Origin: Saururus chinensis
Taxonomy: Eukaryota > Streptophyta > Magnoliopsida > Piperales > Saururaceae
Length of the DNA: 64,000 nt
Direction of reading: 5' to 3'
Assembly: GCA_035235625.1 (NCBI GenBank)
Contig: CP141145.1
Location: 1,674,001-1,738,000 of the forward strand
A program made the translations under genes and the position numbers. Shown here one piece after another: positions 1 through 9,789 of this stretch (positions are counted from its first letter, which is position 1; every line of letters starts with the position of its first letter). Under the pieces are notes generated by a model. The model was not told the DNA's origin and did not search any database. It saw only the letters and a program-made list of their open reading frames with translations.

Positions 1-720
1 ACTTGGCATATAGCTGATGGTCTCTTAGAGTTTGAAGAACTATTTGCAAATGTGTTTGATGTTCTTCAGGAGTGGAAGAATAGACTAATTTGTCATCGAC
101 AAAAACAATCACAAATTTATCCAAATAAGGTCGGAAAACTCGATTCATAAGATCCATGAATGCTGCAGGAGCATTCGTCAATCCGAATGGCATCACTAAG
201 AATTCATAGTGTCCATAACGGGTACGAAATGCTGTTTTTGGAATATCTTCATCCCGTATTCTCAACTGGTGATATCCAGATCTTAAATCTATTTTTGAGA
301 ATACTTTTGCTTCTTGTAATTGGTCAAACAGATCATCTATTCTAGGTAAAGGATACTTATTCTTAATAGTTACCGAGTTAAGCATTCTATAATCTATGCA
401 CAGTCTCAACGATCCATCCTTTTTCCTGACAAAAAGGACTGGAGCTCCCCAAGGTGAGACACTCGGTCTAATGAATCCTTTATTTAGCAATTCCTGCAAT
501 TGATTCTTTAATTCTTTTAATTCTGCCGGTGCCATTCTATAGGGTGCCTTAGAGATAGGTTCTGTATCTGGTATTAACTCAATATTAAAGTCTATCTCTC
601 TCTTTGGTGGTACCCCTGGAAGATCTTCAGGAAATATATCTGGAAAGTTCCTTATAACTTCAATATCCCCTATCTTGGGAGATGATGATTCTTCCAAGAT
701 TACACTTGCAAGGTACGCTT
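1..720 (-). CDS. Gypsy reverse transcriptase, partial
   Basis: The minus-strand translation carries the usual Ty3/Gypsy RT signature: the conserved N-terminal block with a KKDGS-like motif, the CIDYR motif, the [11 protein letters not shown] block, the [13 protein letters not shown] block, and the catalytic FVDD motif near the left edge. It copies element RNA into DNA in the virus-like particle. The C-terminal RT, RNase H and integrase would lie left of base 1. It follows the protease frame downstream in the same polyprotein. The family call is firm; activity cannot be judged from a partial copy. Confidence 0.85.
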
Positions 721-735
721 GACATCCTCTAGATA

Positions 736-1704
736 TCAAGTGTTGTGCTTTCTGACAGAAATAATGCATACTTCTGAAGGTTCTCTATTTCCATGAAAGG
801 TAAATTCCTCTCCTTGCGTATTGAATATCACCTTCTTTTTCTTACAGTCCACCAATGCTTCATTATCAGCTAACCAATCCATTCCTAAGATGACATCGTA
901 ATCGTTCATACTTAAGAGTATCAAGTTAGCCTTCCATTTTTGGTTGTCAAAGATTATGGACACATCTTGCACAAAGTTTTGAGCTATAAAAGTTTTTCCT
1001 ACAGGAGTTGACACTTCTAGGATATAACCTAAATCCATAATTGGATGATCCGTACTTAAAGCAAAATCACAAGATATGAAAGAATGCGTCGATCCTGGAT
1101 CTATTAAAACTTTAGCAACTTTATCCAAAATTAGAAGTGTACCTTGTATAACTCCTGCTGAAGTTTGGGCTTCTTCTGCAGTAATGGCAAACACTCGCCC
1201 CTGAGCCTTTGGTTTTTGCTCTGGTTTGATCTCTTCTTTGATCTTCTTTTTGGGGCATTCCTTGATCTGATGCCCGGGATCTCCACATGCGAAGCATCGC
1301 CTTTCAGCAAGATAACAGATCCCTGATGGATGAAATCGGTTGCATTTGGAGCATTTCTCTAACTTTTTCTCTTTTTGATTCTGGGGCGGTGGTCCAAAGG
1401 TTCTTGGAAATTTTTGATTATTATACTGCTTAGGGGCTGTGAATTTTCTCTTCCGGTCCTCCATCCGGCTTCCTTGTCCATGATCCTTTTTCTCTGCTAA
1501 GAATTCCTGATATTCCTGTTCCAGTAGTGAAGCTAATTCCACAGCTTTAGCCAAAGTAGTAGGTTGAAATCCTACTATTCGACTACGAAGTCCATTATGC
1601 AATCCTCTAACAAATTTTCTCGCTTTCTTTAGTTCTGTTGAACAGATTTCGGGAGCGAAGTGTTGTAACTGAACAAATTTATTTTCATATTGAAAAATTG
1701 TCAT
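736..1704 (-). CDS. Gypsy gag with zinc knuckle and aspartic protease
   Basis: A 322-residue open frame. Residues 1-90 are the C-terminal half of a retrotransposon gag domain; about 90-130 are basic and Gln/Pro-rich. A CCHC zinc knuckle ([14 protein letters not shown]) sits at about residues 137-150 and binds element RNA. From about residue 190 comes a retropepsin-type aspartic protease with [10 protein letters not shown] as the active-site motif and a VILGMDWL flap/dimer motif near residue 270. This order and these motifs are typical of chromoviruses of the Tekay/Del group. More gag sequence lies upstream, up to about 1940, in less open form. The RT follows on the left. Confidence 0.85.
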   Translation of the reverse strand: MTIFQYENKFVQLQHFAPEICSTELKKARKFVRGLHNGLRSRIVGFQPTTLAKAVELASLLEQEYQEFLAEKKDHGQGSRMEDRKRKFTAPKQYNNQKFPRTFGPPPQNQKEKKLEKCSKCNRFHPSGICYLAERRCFACGDPGHQIKECPKKKIKEEIKPEQKPKAQGRVFAITAEEAQTSAGVIQGTLLILDKVAKVLIDPGSTHSFISCDFALSTDHPIMDLGYILEVSTPVGKTFIAQNFVQDVSIIFDNQKWKANLILLSMNDYDVILGMDWLADNEALVDCKKKKVIFNTQGEEFTFHGNREPSEVCIISVRKHNT

Positions 1705-2440
1705 ATTCCCTTGTTGGAGATCTACAAATTCTTTCTTCTTCTTTTCCTGAACGTGAGGCAGAAAATATTTGTTGTATAATACCTCTATGAATTCTTCCCA
1801 TTTGATATTTCCTCTATTTGGAAAGAAATTCCGTTCAGCTAGTGTGGCGACAATCAGAAAATAATATACGTCATATTTTGCGTAATTATTATCTCTCTCG
1901 GCACGTGTTACATTGCACGTGAAACCGAACGTGACGGTCCACCGTACGGATTACAAAAAAAATATCGGCATAAAATAAGTTGGTATAGAAAATTTTGGAA
2001 TTGATGCACAGCTAAACTATTACATATAACTTAGCAGAAAAGTAGGACCTTGTCCAGAATACACTGCATGTAGAGCAGTCATATTACAGAATGTCAAAAA
2101 TATATTATTACAGAGGTAAAAAAAATATTGAAAAGAAACGACTAAACAGATAACCCTCCGGTGGACTCCTCCGTGTTGATTTTACTACCTGCAAAGTCTG
2201 TGGGTGGGTGAGCATTTTTTTTTACACTCAGTAGGTGGAATTAAAATCTAATTTGATGCTAAGCAAAGGATAATCATTTTTTTTCAAAACAAATTTAGAA
2301 TAATTTTGGAAAAACACCGGTTCGTCTGATGACGATCAATCTAGAGCCGTGATACCGAATGGCGTTCCTCCGGTGCTCATGGGGCAACAGGAAGCTCAGA
2401 AGGCAGGAGTTTTCCCATGATACTCCATACCTATGCGCGC

Positions 2441-2451
2441 GCCAGATACCA
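2441..2451 (-). other. Putative primer-binding site
   Basis: Minus strand TGGTATCTGGC. The first seven bases equal those of the initiator-Met tRNA site TGGTATCAGAGC used by many plant Gypsy elements; the rest does not match. The position just inside the LTR fits. Confidence 0.45.
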
Positions 2452-2861
2452 ATTATTTCCTCGGTAGGTATCCAGAAATATTATAATTCAAGGTTTAACC
2501 TCAAATTTATTTGGAAAACGTAAATACCCTGACAAAAATTCAGGGTATGTAAAACATATCATCCGTATGACATTTCTAGAAAACTCAAGCATATGAGCAC
2601 AACGAAATAAAACCACGTATAAAAACTAGAACATATAAGCAAAACATAAGTTATAGTTTAAAACCCCCTACCTTATGGTCGACGCAGAAAATTCGCGGTC
2701 GTAGAGAGCTGATATAGAAAATCCGGTGCCGCCACAGCGTCCGGCACTATCGCTTTAGTTAAGAACGACTTTGAAACGGGTTGAATCGGACTTAAAATAG
2801 TTCAGAACGGAGAGTCAGAAGTTTTTACGGAAGGTAGAAGTGAATAGTGAAGAAGAAAAAT

Positions 2862-2874
2862 GGGGTATAAATAG
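2862..2874 (-). promoter_or_regulatory. LTR TATA box
   Basis: Minus strand CTATTTATACCCC, directly downstream of the CpG-rich block. The solo LTR at 40579 has CTATATATACCCC in the same place, which supports it as the LTR promoter core. Confidence 0.6.
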
Positions 2875-3225
2875 AGATTGGGGCAGAACTGACGCACGAT
2901 GCGTGTCAGACACGCATCGTGCAGCGGACAGCGGAACTGTGCAAAACTGTCGCGCAGACGCACGGACCGCGCGGTCCGCATGCGTGGCCCGCGCTGCGGG
3001 CCATGCAGATCTACGCTCCGCGTAGATCACCGCGTGGCGCAGGCCCGCCGCGCCTCGCGAACCGTGCGGCACCACGTCGCGCATCGCGCAGTCAGCTTGC
3101 GGCTGACGCAATGCATGCGTCAGCCCACATTAAAATATTAAATATATTTTTTTCTTTTTTCGAAAACTTTAAATTGCTCTAACTTTTTACCTATATATCG
3201 GAATTATATGTTCTTAGTACCGATA

Positions 3226-3244
3226 GACTCGTATCGACGAGCCC
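3226..3244 (-). promoter_or_regulatory. Conserved U3 palindromic motif
   Basis: Minus strand GGGCTCGTCGATACGAGTC, with an internal inverted repeat (CTCGT/ACGAG). The solo LTR at 40835-40853 has the same motif with one difference, and diverged forms occur at about 15850-15869 and 17345-17370. In all four it lies about 240-275 bases from the LTR start. Confidence 0.5.
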
Positions 3245-3482
3245 TTCGAAAGAAGACCACTCAAGGATAGGTTTTACTGTAGTTTCATCATGGGCCCTCT
3301 TATGATGCGCGCTTCCACGATCGCTACATACGGCCACTGCCACCGAATCAAGTGTTTCAAAAACCTTTAAGTTCGGTTCCTAGAGTTCTATAACATTCAT
3401 TAAGGTTCCACATTCAAAATAATGCTCTAATAATACATAAAAATTCTAAAAGTATAACTTACCTCAAACCTGGGTTGTCACA

Positions 3483-5050
3483 GAAAGAGAGAGGGAGGGA
3501 GAGAGAGAGGGAGGAAACAAGAGAGAGAGAGGGTAGAGAGAGGGGGTGAGGATAGAGAGATAGGATGAGAGTATGTGTGTGTGTGTTATAAGAGAGGAGA
3601 TGAAGAATAATTTAATTTTAATTTTTTAAAATTTTTGTATAGATTATTATATTTTAAAAATAATAAAATAAATAATTATTATATTATTTTTATTATTTTT
3701 GAAATAAAAAATCATAAAAGAATTGAGGAAAGATGGTGTGTAGAGAGAGAAGAGGAGAGGGAGAGAGAGGAGAGAGAGAGGGAGGGAGGAGAGAGGAGAG
3801 AGGGGGTGAGGAGAGAGAGAGAGGATGAGAGTGTGTGTGTGTGTGTGTGTTATATGAGAGGAGATGAAGATTAATTTAATTTTAATTTTTTAAAATTTTT
3901 GTATAAATTATTATACTTTAAAAATAATAAAAAAGTAATAAAATAAATATTATTCACGATGTGTATTCCTATTCATCGCTAATAATAGTTATTTTATTTA
4001 TTTTATTTTTTAAAAATAAATTTATAAAAATAAAAAATAAAAATTATAGGAGAGATGGTGTGTAGAGAGGGGGAGAGAGAGAGAAGAGGGAGGAGAGAGG
4101 GAGAGAGAAGGAAAGATAGAGAGGGAGTAGAGAGAGAGGCAGGGATAGAGGGAGAGAGAGGAAGAGAGAGAGAAGAGAGGAGAGAGGGGAGAGAGAAAGA
4201 GGGGAGAGGGAGGAGAGAGGGTGAGGAGAGAGATAGGATGAGAGAGAGTGTGTTATGAGAGAGGTGAGGGAGATTAATTTTATTTTATTTATTTTAGTTT
4301 TTTTAAAATTATTTTATTTAAAAAATAACAAATGTAATAAAATAAATATTATTAGCGATGCACAGTAGTATGTGTCGCTAATAGGCTAGGTATTAGCGAC
4401 ACATATTCTTATGCGTCACTAATACGTAGTCTATTAGCGACACATATTCTTATGCGTCTCTAATAATATATTTTTTTATTTTATTTTTAAAATATAATTG
4501 ATAAAAATGATAAATTATAAAAAAATAATATTAGAGAGATAGTGAGTAGAGAGAGGAGAGAGGGAGGAGAGATAGAGGTGAGAGAAGAGGGAGAGAGGGA
4601 TAGAGATGGAGGAGAGAGAGGAACAAAGAGGTGAGACAGGGAGAGAAGGGAGAGAGAGGAATTTTAATTATAAATTATTTTAAAAAAATTTATAAAATAA
4701 ATAAATATTTAGTAGTGACGCATATAGTGATGCATCACTAATACAACTTCTTATTTTTTAAAAATTTAAATAGAAGAGAGAAAAGGGAGAGAGAGAATAG
4801 AGAGAAAGAGGGAGGAGAGAGAGAAAGAATAGAGAGAAGAGGAGGGAGAGAGAGAAGAGGAGGGGGAGAGGAGGGAGGGAAGAGAGAGAGGAGGGAGGGG
4901 AGAGAGAGAGGAGATGGGGAGGAAAGAGAGGAGAGGAAGAGAGACTGAGGGAGAGGGAGAGAGAGACGAGAAGAGAGAGAGGGGGGAAGAGAGAGAGGAG
5001 AGGAGAGAGAGGGGAGATAGGGAGGAGAGAGAGAAGATAAAAAATAAAAA
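3483..5050 (+). repeat. Tandem purine-rich (GA)n / AT-spacer modules
   Basis: Four or five modules of GA/GGGA-rich sequence (3483-3590, 3738-3860, 4048-4265, 4534-4660, 4772-5040), separated by AT-rich spacers that themselves repeat (for example the attttaattttttaaaatt segment at about 3613 and 3876). A (GT)n run follows the first two GA tracts. Open frames here, rich in Arg/Glu or Leu/Ser/Pro, are low-complexity artefacts. The strand asymmetry is extreme: almost all purine on the plus strand. Confidence 0.8.
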
Positions 5051-5204
5051 AAATTATTATTAGCGACACATACTATATGTGTCGCTATTGTGTTAGTTAT
5101 TATATGCGTCGGTACTAGTTAGTGTATTAGCGACGCATAGTTTATGCGTTGCTAATACGTTGATTTTTTCTCCCATGTGGGTGAAAATTTTGCTCATGCG
5201 GTTA

Positions 5205-5720
5205 TTTGACCCCCCCTCTCCCCCTCCAGCCACCCCCCTTAGCCGGCCGCCCCCCCTCCGCCAGCCTAGCCCATGTGATTCAGTCGCAACCCTCTTCTAT
5301 GGTTGTGCCCCGCCGCTTCCCGCTTCCCGCCTCCTCCTCCATGCTCTGTTTGCACCAGTCGCTGCCCGCCACCCCCTCCATGATCTGACTGCGCTCTGTC
5401 GCCACCCGCTTCCCCTCCTTGCTCCGGCCTATGGCAGCCGGATCCCTCCCTCCCCCTCCTTCCCCCTTCTTTCTCCCTCCACCCTTCTTCTCCCCCTCTC
5501 CCTTCTTCTCCACTCTGGCCACTATCGGTCGGAGCCTCCCCCTTCTCCCTTCTTCTCTGCTCTGGCCACCTCCGGCCAAAGCCTCCCCCCTTCTTCTCTG
5601 CTCTGGCAGCCTCTGGACGAAGTCCTCCCTCCCCCTCTCCCTTCTTCTCCGCTCCAGCCACCATCGGCTGGAGCCTCCCCCCGTCCCCCTTCTTCCGCTT
5701 TGACCGCAATCGGCCTGAGC
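5205..5720 (+). repeat. C-rich block with ~55-60-bp minisatellite
   Basis: Pyrimidine-rich, GC-rich DNA inside the CACTA-like element. From about 5495 it contains diverged repeats of a unit resembling cttcttctctgctctggcc followed by a Gly-Gln-Ser type segment (at about 5505, 5550, 5595 and 5640). Overlapping open frames on both strands (Pro/Leu/Ser-rich or Gly/Arg/Glu-rich) come from base composition. It could be a captured host fragment, but no protein family is recognisable. Confidence 0.55.
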
Positions 5721-6287
5721 CGGTAGTTTTTGAAAATTTTTTAGTATATTAGCAACTCTTTAAAAGCATCACAACATTTTTTTATTTTATACATTTATAT
5801 TAGCGACACTTATAAAGCGTCACTAATACATATTAGCGACACTTTTCAAAGCGTAGCTAATAAATTTTTATTTTGTAATAAATGCTTTTCCTTTTTATTA
5901 GCAATGCTTTTATAAGCTTCGCTAATAACTATATTTTATTTTTTAATTTCACAAAATTAATATTTGATAAAAAAAATTTAATTTTCTTAAAATATTTTAA
6001 TATTTGCAATGCATAAAGCATGTCTCTAATAATAAATATTAGTGATGTAAGTTAGTTTGCGTCGCTAATAATCTCTTATTTGTGACGCTCGTTTATGCGT
6101 CTCAAAAAATGTTAATATTAGAGGCGTAAATATATGTGTCACTAATATTGCACTATTAGCGACGTTTTTGTTTAAGCTTCGCTAAATAGTAGTTGGGATT
6201 GGACTTGTTTCGATGCTTATGGAGACGCTTTGTTGGTGTTGCTAATAGTTATTAGCGATGCTTATATGTCTATTAGTATCACTAATA

Positions 6288-6305
6288 GTCCTTTTTGTTG
6301 TAGTG
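6288..6305 (-). repeat. CACTA terminal inverted repeat (right end)
   Basis: Reads CACTACAACAAAAAGGAC on the minus strand. The neighbouring 3 bases AGA (6306-6308) are the candidate target-site duplication; the partner end is not in view. Confidence 0.6.
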
Positions 6306-6731
6306 AGACTCCGATAGTTCTTGGGTTATGTGCCGAACAACTACCCTTCAAATTTTGAATTTTCAAAATGACCAGAATAATCGAGTGATATTCATATATT
6401 GGTGATTTGAAAAATTTCGTTAAGGGTAGATATTCGTTTGAACCCTAACAGTATTTTAACCCAATACTTTAAAAGTAAGCCTTAGTGTATAACTTGAAGG
6501 TGCTTTGAAAATGGAGCTTAGCCCTCACAAGAAAATAGGATTTAGAACCACCAACCTTGATGAGGTCTTCACTCGTATTCGGCTTAAGTAAGGCGCGCAA
6601 CACCATACCTTGCATTGAGACAATCTCCTTGTCAAGCTCGAGTGAGATGAGCAGAACCTCCCCTAGCACTTGGACGATTTCTACATTCGGCCCAAGAGTG
6701 GCGGACAAGGCCTCTTGTCATGGGTCGTTTT
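6306..6731 (-). repeat. Possible distal part of a Tekay-like LTR, split off by Athila
   Basis: No recognised gene. The segment abuts the Athila 5' LTR, whose TSD partner on the other side (15396-15400) adjoins LTR A of the second Tekay-like element. If Athila inserted into that LTR, these bases are its continuation on the minus strand. The content (GACAAGGAG- and GGGGAGGTTCTG-like segments, minus strand) recalls the post-TATA part of the solo LTR at 41680-41860, but the resemblance is weak. Inference only. Confidence 0.35.
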
Positions 6732-7371
6732 TTATATGCATGATTTTTATACATTTTATATGCCTATTTACCTTATTTGCTAGTGTATGATTAGATTAAT
6801 TAAGGGTTAGTTAGAGTTAATTTATGTTAAGATAGATATTAGTGGTGTGATTTAATTATTAGTTAATTTGGGCAATGTTAATTGTTTAGGAGTGTATTTG
6901 AATAAAACAGTGTTCTGCATATATCTTACACGTTTGAATTATGACTCTTTATGCGATTTAGGTGATGCATGCTTCCCAAAGCTTGTGGATGATGTTTAGA
7001 AAATTTTATAGTACACTAGACATGCTTAAAAGTGATTTGGACAACTTTTTGGAGTTGTGGACATGTTTGAGATATATATGGACATGAACAGAAGTGCTTA
7101 ATGAGCAGAGAAGAAATTTGGACGAGTTCTTGGACAAAAATTGGGCAGAAACGTCCAGATTATAGTTATTTGATTTTGGGTGAAATTGAATATAAATTTT
7201 AGTAAATAAATTAGGCATTTCAATACCTATTTCAATTTAGTTAATGAAGAACATGTTTAAAGTTTAAAATTGAAGAATAAGAGCTTATTTTCATGGCTGC
7301 CATTGTTGAACACGAACAAGAGAGAATAAAGAAAGGAAACCGAAAAAAAAGTGGGAAAGAATTTAACAAGA
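6732..7371 (+). repeat. Athila 5' LTR
   Basis: About 640 bp, aligning along its whole length with 14759-15395. The segments ttatttgctagtgtatgatt and aaaagtgatttggacaactt are common to both. The first bases are decayed relative to the TGATATATATGA start of the 3' copy. It is followed after 3 bases by the primer site. Confidence 0.9.
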
Positions 7372-7374
7372 TTT

Positions 7375-7394
7375 TGGTGCCATTTCTAGGGACT
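7375..7394 (+). other. Primer-binding site, tRNA-Asp type
   Basis: TGGTGCCATTTCTAGGGACT, a diverged match to the tRNA-Asp site TGGCGCCGTTGCCGGGGA typical of Athila elements, just inside the 5' LTR. Confidence 0.65.
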
Positions 7395-7694
7395 TGTAAA
7401 GGAAAACAAATTAAATCTAAACTAAGTTTACCCTTATGCTAGTTTTAGCTTAGTGCATAAAAAAAACAAAAAAAAGAAGAGAGAAAAAGGGGTAAAAACA
7501 AGGGGGATTAGTCATGCATGATCACATGGCTACGTGATCAAACACATCAGTTAATTAAAGTAGATTCAAATCCCCTAGAGAATAGTGAATTTGAAACCGA
7601 TCTTCCATTCACAATGGGAGATAACAATGTAGAGGCCAAACCCATTAGGGAGTTATTTTCACCAATTTCTATTAATCCTCCTTGATGCATAGTA

Positions 7695-8860
7695 TTGCCC
7701 ACTACCACTTTCAGACACTTTGAGTTGAAAGCTCAAGTCATTCAACTTCTCCCCACCTTCCATGGTCTTGACAAAGGGGATCCTTACATGGATGTAAAGG
7801 ATTTTCTTGAAATTTGTGCTACATTTAAATTTCAAAATTTTTCTGATAAGTCGGTCTGTCTGCACTTGTTTCATTTTTCTTTAAAGGACAAAGCTAAGAC
7901 ATGGTTAAATTCTCTTCCAGCAGGGTCTATTAATTCATGGGAGGTACTTGTTAGCAAGTTACTTTCAAAATTTTTCCCAAAGTCTAAAACCAATGCCTTA
8001 AGGAGAGAGATAGTTGACTTTTGTCAAGAGGAGCATGAAAAATTTTATGAGAGTTGGGAGAGGTTTAAGGATTTTCTTTTAAAGTGTCCCCACTATGGTT
8101 TTGAAACATGGCAGCTTGTGCAATACTTTTACAATGGGTTAACTCAAACACACAGCAATATGATTGAATCCATGAACGGTGGGGTTTTTTAATCTGAATG
8201 ATGATGCAGCATATAAGTTCTTAGGGGGTTTATATGAGAGTTTCCAGCAATGGGATTTTTCGAGCCATAGAGAAAAACTAACCTAAAACCCTAGGAAAGG
8301 AGGCTTATATGAAGTAAGGGAAGATACTGACATGAAAGCTAGGTTAGACCAGCTAACTAGAAAAGTAGAAGCCATTACCCTTGCTAGAAATATGAATTCC
8401 GCCAACCAGATTCAAAATAAAGTGTGTTCTTTGTGTGCAAGTCCAATGCATACTGCTTAAACGTGTCCTTCCATGTTAGGTTATTCTAAGTGTTTTACTG
8501 AGAAAACAAATGCACTAAACAATTATGGGAAACCATTTGGCAATCCCTTCTCTGAGATATACAATCCAACTTTGTGGAATCATCCAAATTTCTCTTGGAG
8601 GCAAAACCAGCCTTCCATGAATGGAGTAGGGCGACCAATGCAGCAGATGTCCACCAATTTTAGGCAGCTCAACCCCTCCTATACCTCTATTACCCAATTA
8701 GCTCCTCAAGTTGTTGCACCACCATGTCAACAATCATCACTTGAGGAGTCTCTCAAAACATTCATGCAGTCTACTAAATGGGCCATATTAGAACTTAAAA
8801 AATCGAGTCAAATAAACACTCAAGCAATAGCTAAACTAGAAATTCAAATTGGCTAGTTAG
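7695..8860 (+). pseudogene. Athila gag
   Basis: The first 165 residues hold the retrotransposon gag domain (segments LKDKAKTWLNSLPAGSI and FFPKSKTNALRREI), the capsid-forming part of Athila gag. The second part (from 8473) is Asn/Pro/Gln-rich and contains the WRQNQPSM-type linker seen in this clade. It precedes the protease. Broken, so no full gag would be made. Confidence 0.85.
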
Positions 8861-9028
8861 CAACTCATGTAGGCGGAGAGAGAGAAAGGCAAGTTTCCTA
8901 GTCAGCCTATACCCAACCCTAAAGGTCAATATGTTATTAGTAATGCTTCAAGTTCATCACATGACCAAGGGCATGTCCAGTCAATCACCACTCTTAGATC
9001 TAGATGACAGGTTGACAATCATGTAAAA

Positions 9029-9760
9029 ATGTCTGAAGAAGAGAGAACTGAGAATACAGAGTTAGAGAGTGCGAAAAAGGAATCCAATGACTCCCCGCCT
9101 ATTTTAGTTGACCCCCCAGTTAAGAGTTTTGTGCCTAAAGCCCCATTTCCTCAAAGACTAGTCAAACCTAAGAAAAATGCACAGTTTGGAGATATTTTAG
9201 AGGTGTTTAAGCATGTACAGATAAACATCCCATTCCTTGATGCTATCCAACAAGTGCCCTCCAATGCTAAAGTTTTAAAAGACTTAGTCATAGTCAAGAG
9301 GAAAACAAATGTTCCTAAAAATGCATTATTGATAGAGCAAGTTAGCTCTATTATTCAATACAGATTCCCCGTCAAATATAAGGATCCTGGTTGTCCCACA
9401 ATTTCATGCAAGATAGGGGATCATCACATTGAGCAGGCTTTGTTAGATTTGGGGGCTAGTGTGAATTTATTGCCATATTCCGTGTGCAATTGGGAAGGAG
9501 AGAGTTGAAACCCACATCAATGACACTTCAATTAGCTGATAGATCTATTAAAATTCCTCAAAGTATTGTTGAAGATGTTTTGATTAAGGTTGACACATTT
9601 TACTTTCCATTGTACTTTGTAGTCCTTGATACTCAGCTTGTTTAGAATATTCATGGGCAAATCCCTATTATTTTTGGTCGTCCTTTCTTAGCTACGTCCA
9701 ATGCTCTAATATATTGTAGAAATGGGGTGATGAAAATATCTTTTGGAAACATGACGGTTG
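9029..9760 (+). pseudogene. Athila aspartic protease region
   Basis: Begins with an acidic, Pro-rich linker containing the conserved PFPQRLVKPKK segment of Athila polyproteins, then a retropepsin-like region with active-site motif LLDLGASVNLLPYSV near 9440-9480, continuing to a FLATSNALI-like block near 9690-9710. It processes the polyprotein in intact relatives. Broken. Confidence 0.8.
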
Positions 9761-9789
9761 AGCTTAACATTTTTTACATAAGCAAACAA

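Larger units (their letters stand above)
1..3482 (-). mobile_element. Ty3/Gypsy Tekay-like chromovirus, 5' part, runs off left edge
   Basis: On the minus strand the element reads LTR (3482 down to about 2452), primer-binding-like site, gag, aspartic protease and reverse transcriptase, which runs off the window at base 1. Gag and protease lie in one long frame and the RT section that is present also reads open over most of its length, so this copy is fairly well preserved. RNase H, integrase and the second LTR lie outside the window. The LTR edge at 3482 cuts directly into the CACTA-like element to its right, so the Gypsy element probably inserted into that transposon. The lineage call rests on the gag/protease layout and on LTR motifs shared with other Tekay-like copies in the window. 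Only a few breaks are apparent. Confidence 0.85.
2452..3482 (-). repeat. LTR of the Tekay-like element (minus orientation)
   Basis: The outer edge is clear: on the minus strand the LTR starts TGTGACAACCC at 3482. The inner edge is inferred from the primer-binding-like site at 2441-2451 and is approximate, because no clean terminal CA is visible. The LTR holds, in minus-strand order, the GGGCTCRTCGATACGAGTC motif (3226-3244), a CpG-dense block (about 2890-3125), a TATA box (2862-2874) and a GGTAGGGGGTTTT segment after the start-site region. This order is shared with the solo LTR at 40579-43148. Confidence 0.75.
3483..6305. mobile_element. CACTA-like DNA transposon, one end only
   Basis: The right terminus at 6305 reads, on the minus strand, CACTACAACAAAAAGGAC, which is the standard CACTA (En/Spm) terminal form. 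Inside it lie many copies of the short subterminal motif TATTAGCGACGCATA and its complement, from about 3950 to 6290. The left end is missing, apparently removed or displaced by the Gypsy LTR ending at 3482. No transposase frame is visible, so this looks like a non-autonomous member. The interior carries long purine-rich tracts and a C-rich minisatellite block. Confidence 0.65.

Noticed and set aside
2815-3182. Ala/Arg-rich frames on both strands
   Set aside because: They fall in the CpG-rich promoter block of the LTR.
3635-5069. Arg/Glu-rich and Leu/Ser-rich open frames
   Set aside because: They are translations of GA/CT simple repeats.
5160-5726. 188-residue Pro/Leu-rich and opposing Gly/Arg-rich frames
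   Set aside because: Base-composition artefacts in a C-rich minisatellite; no domain or signal peptide found.
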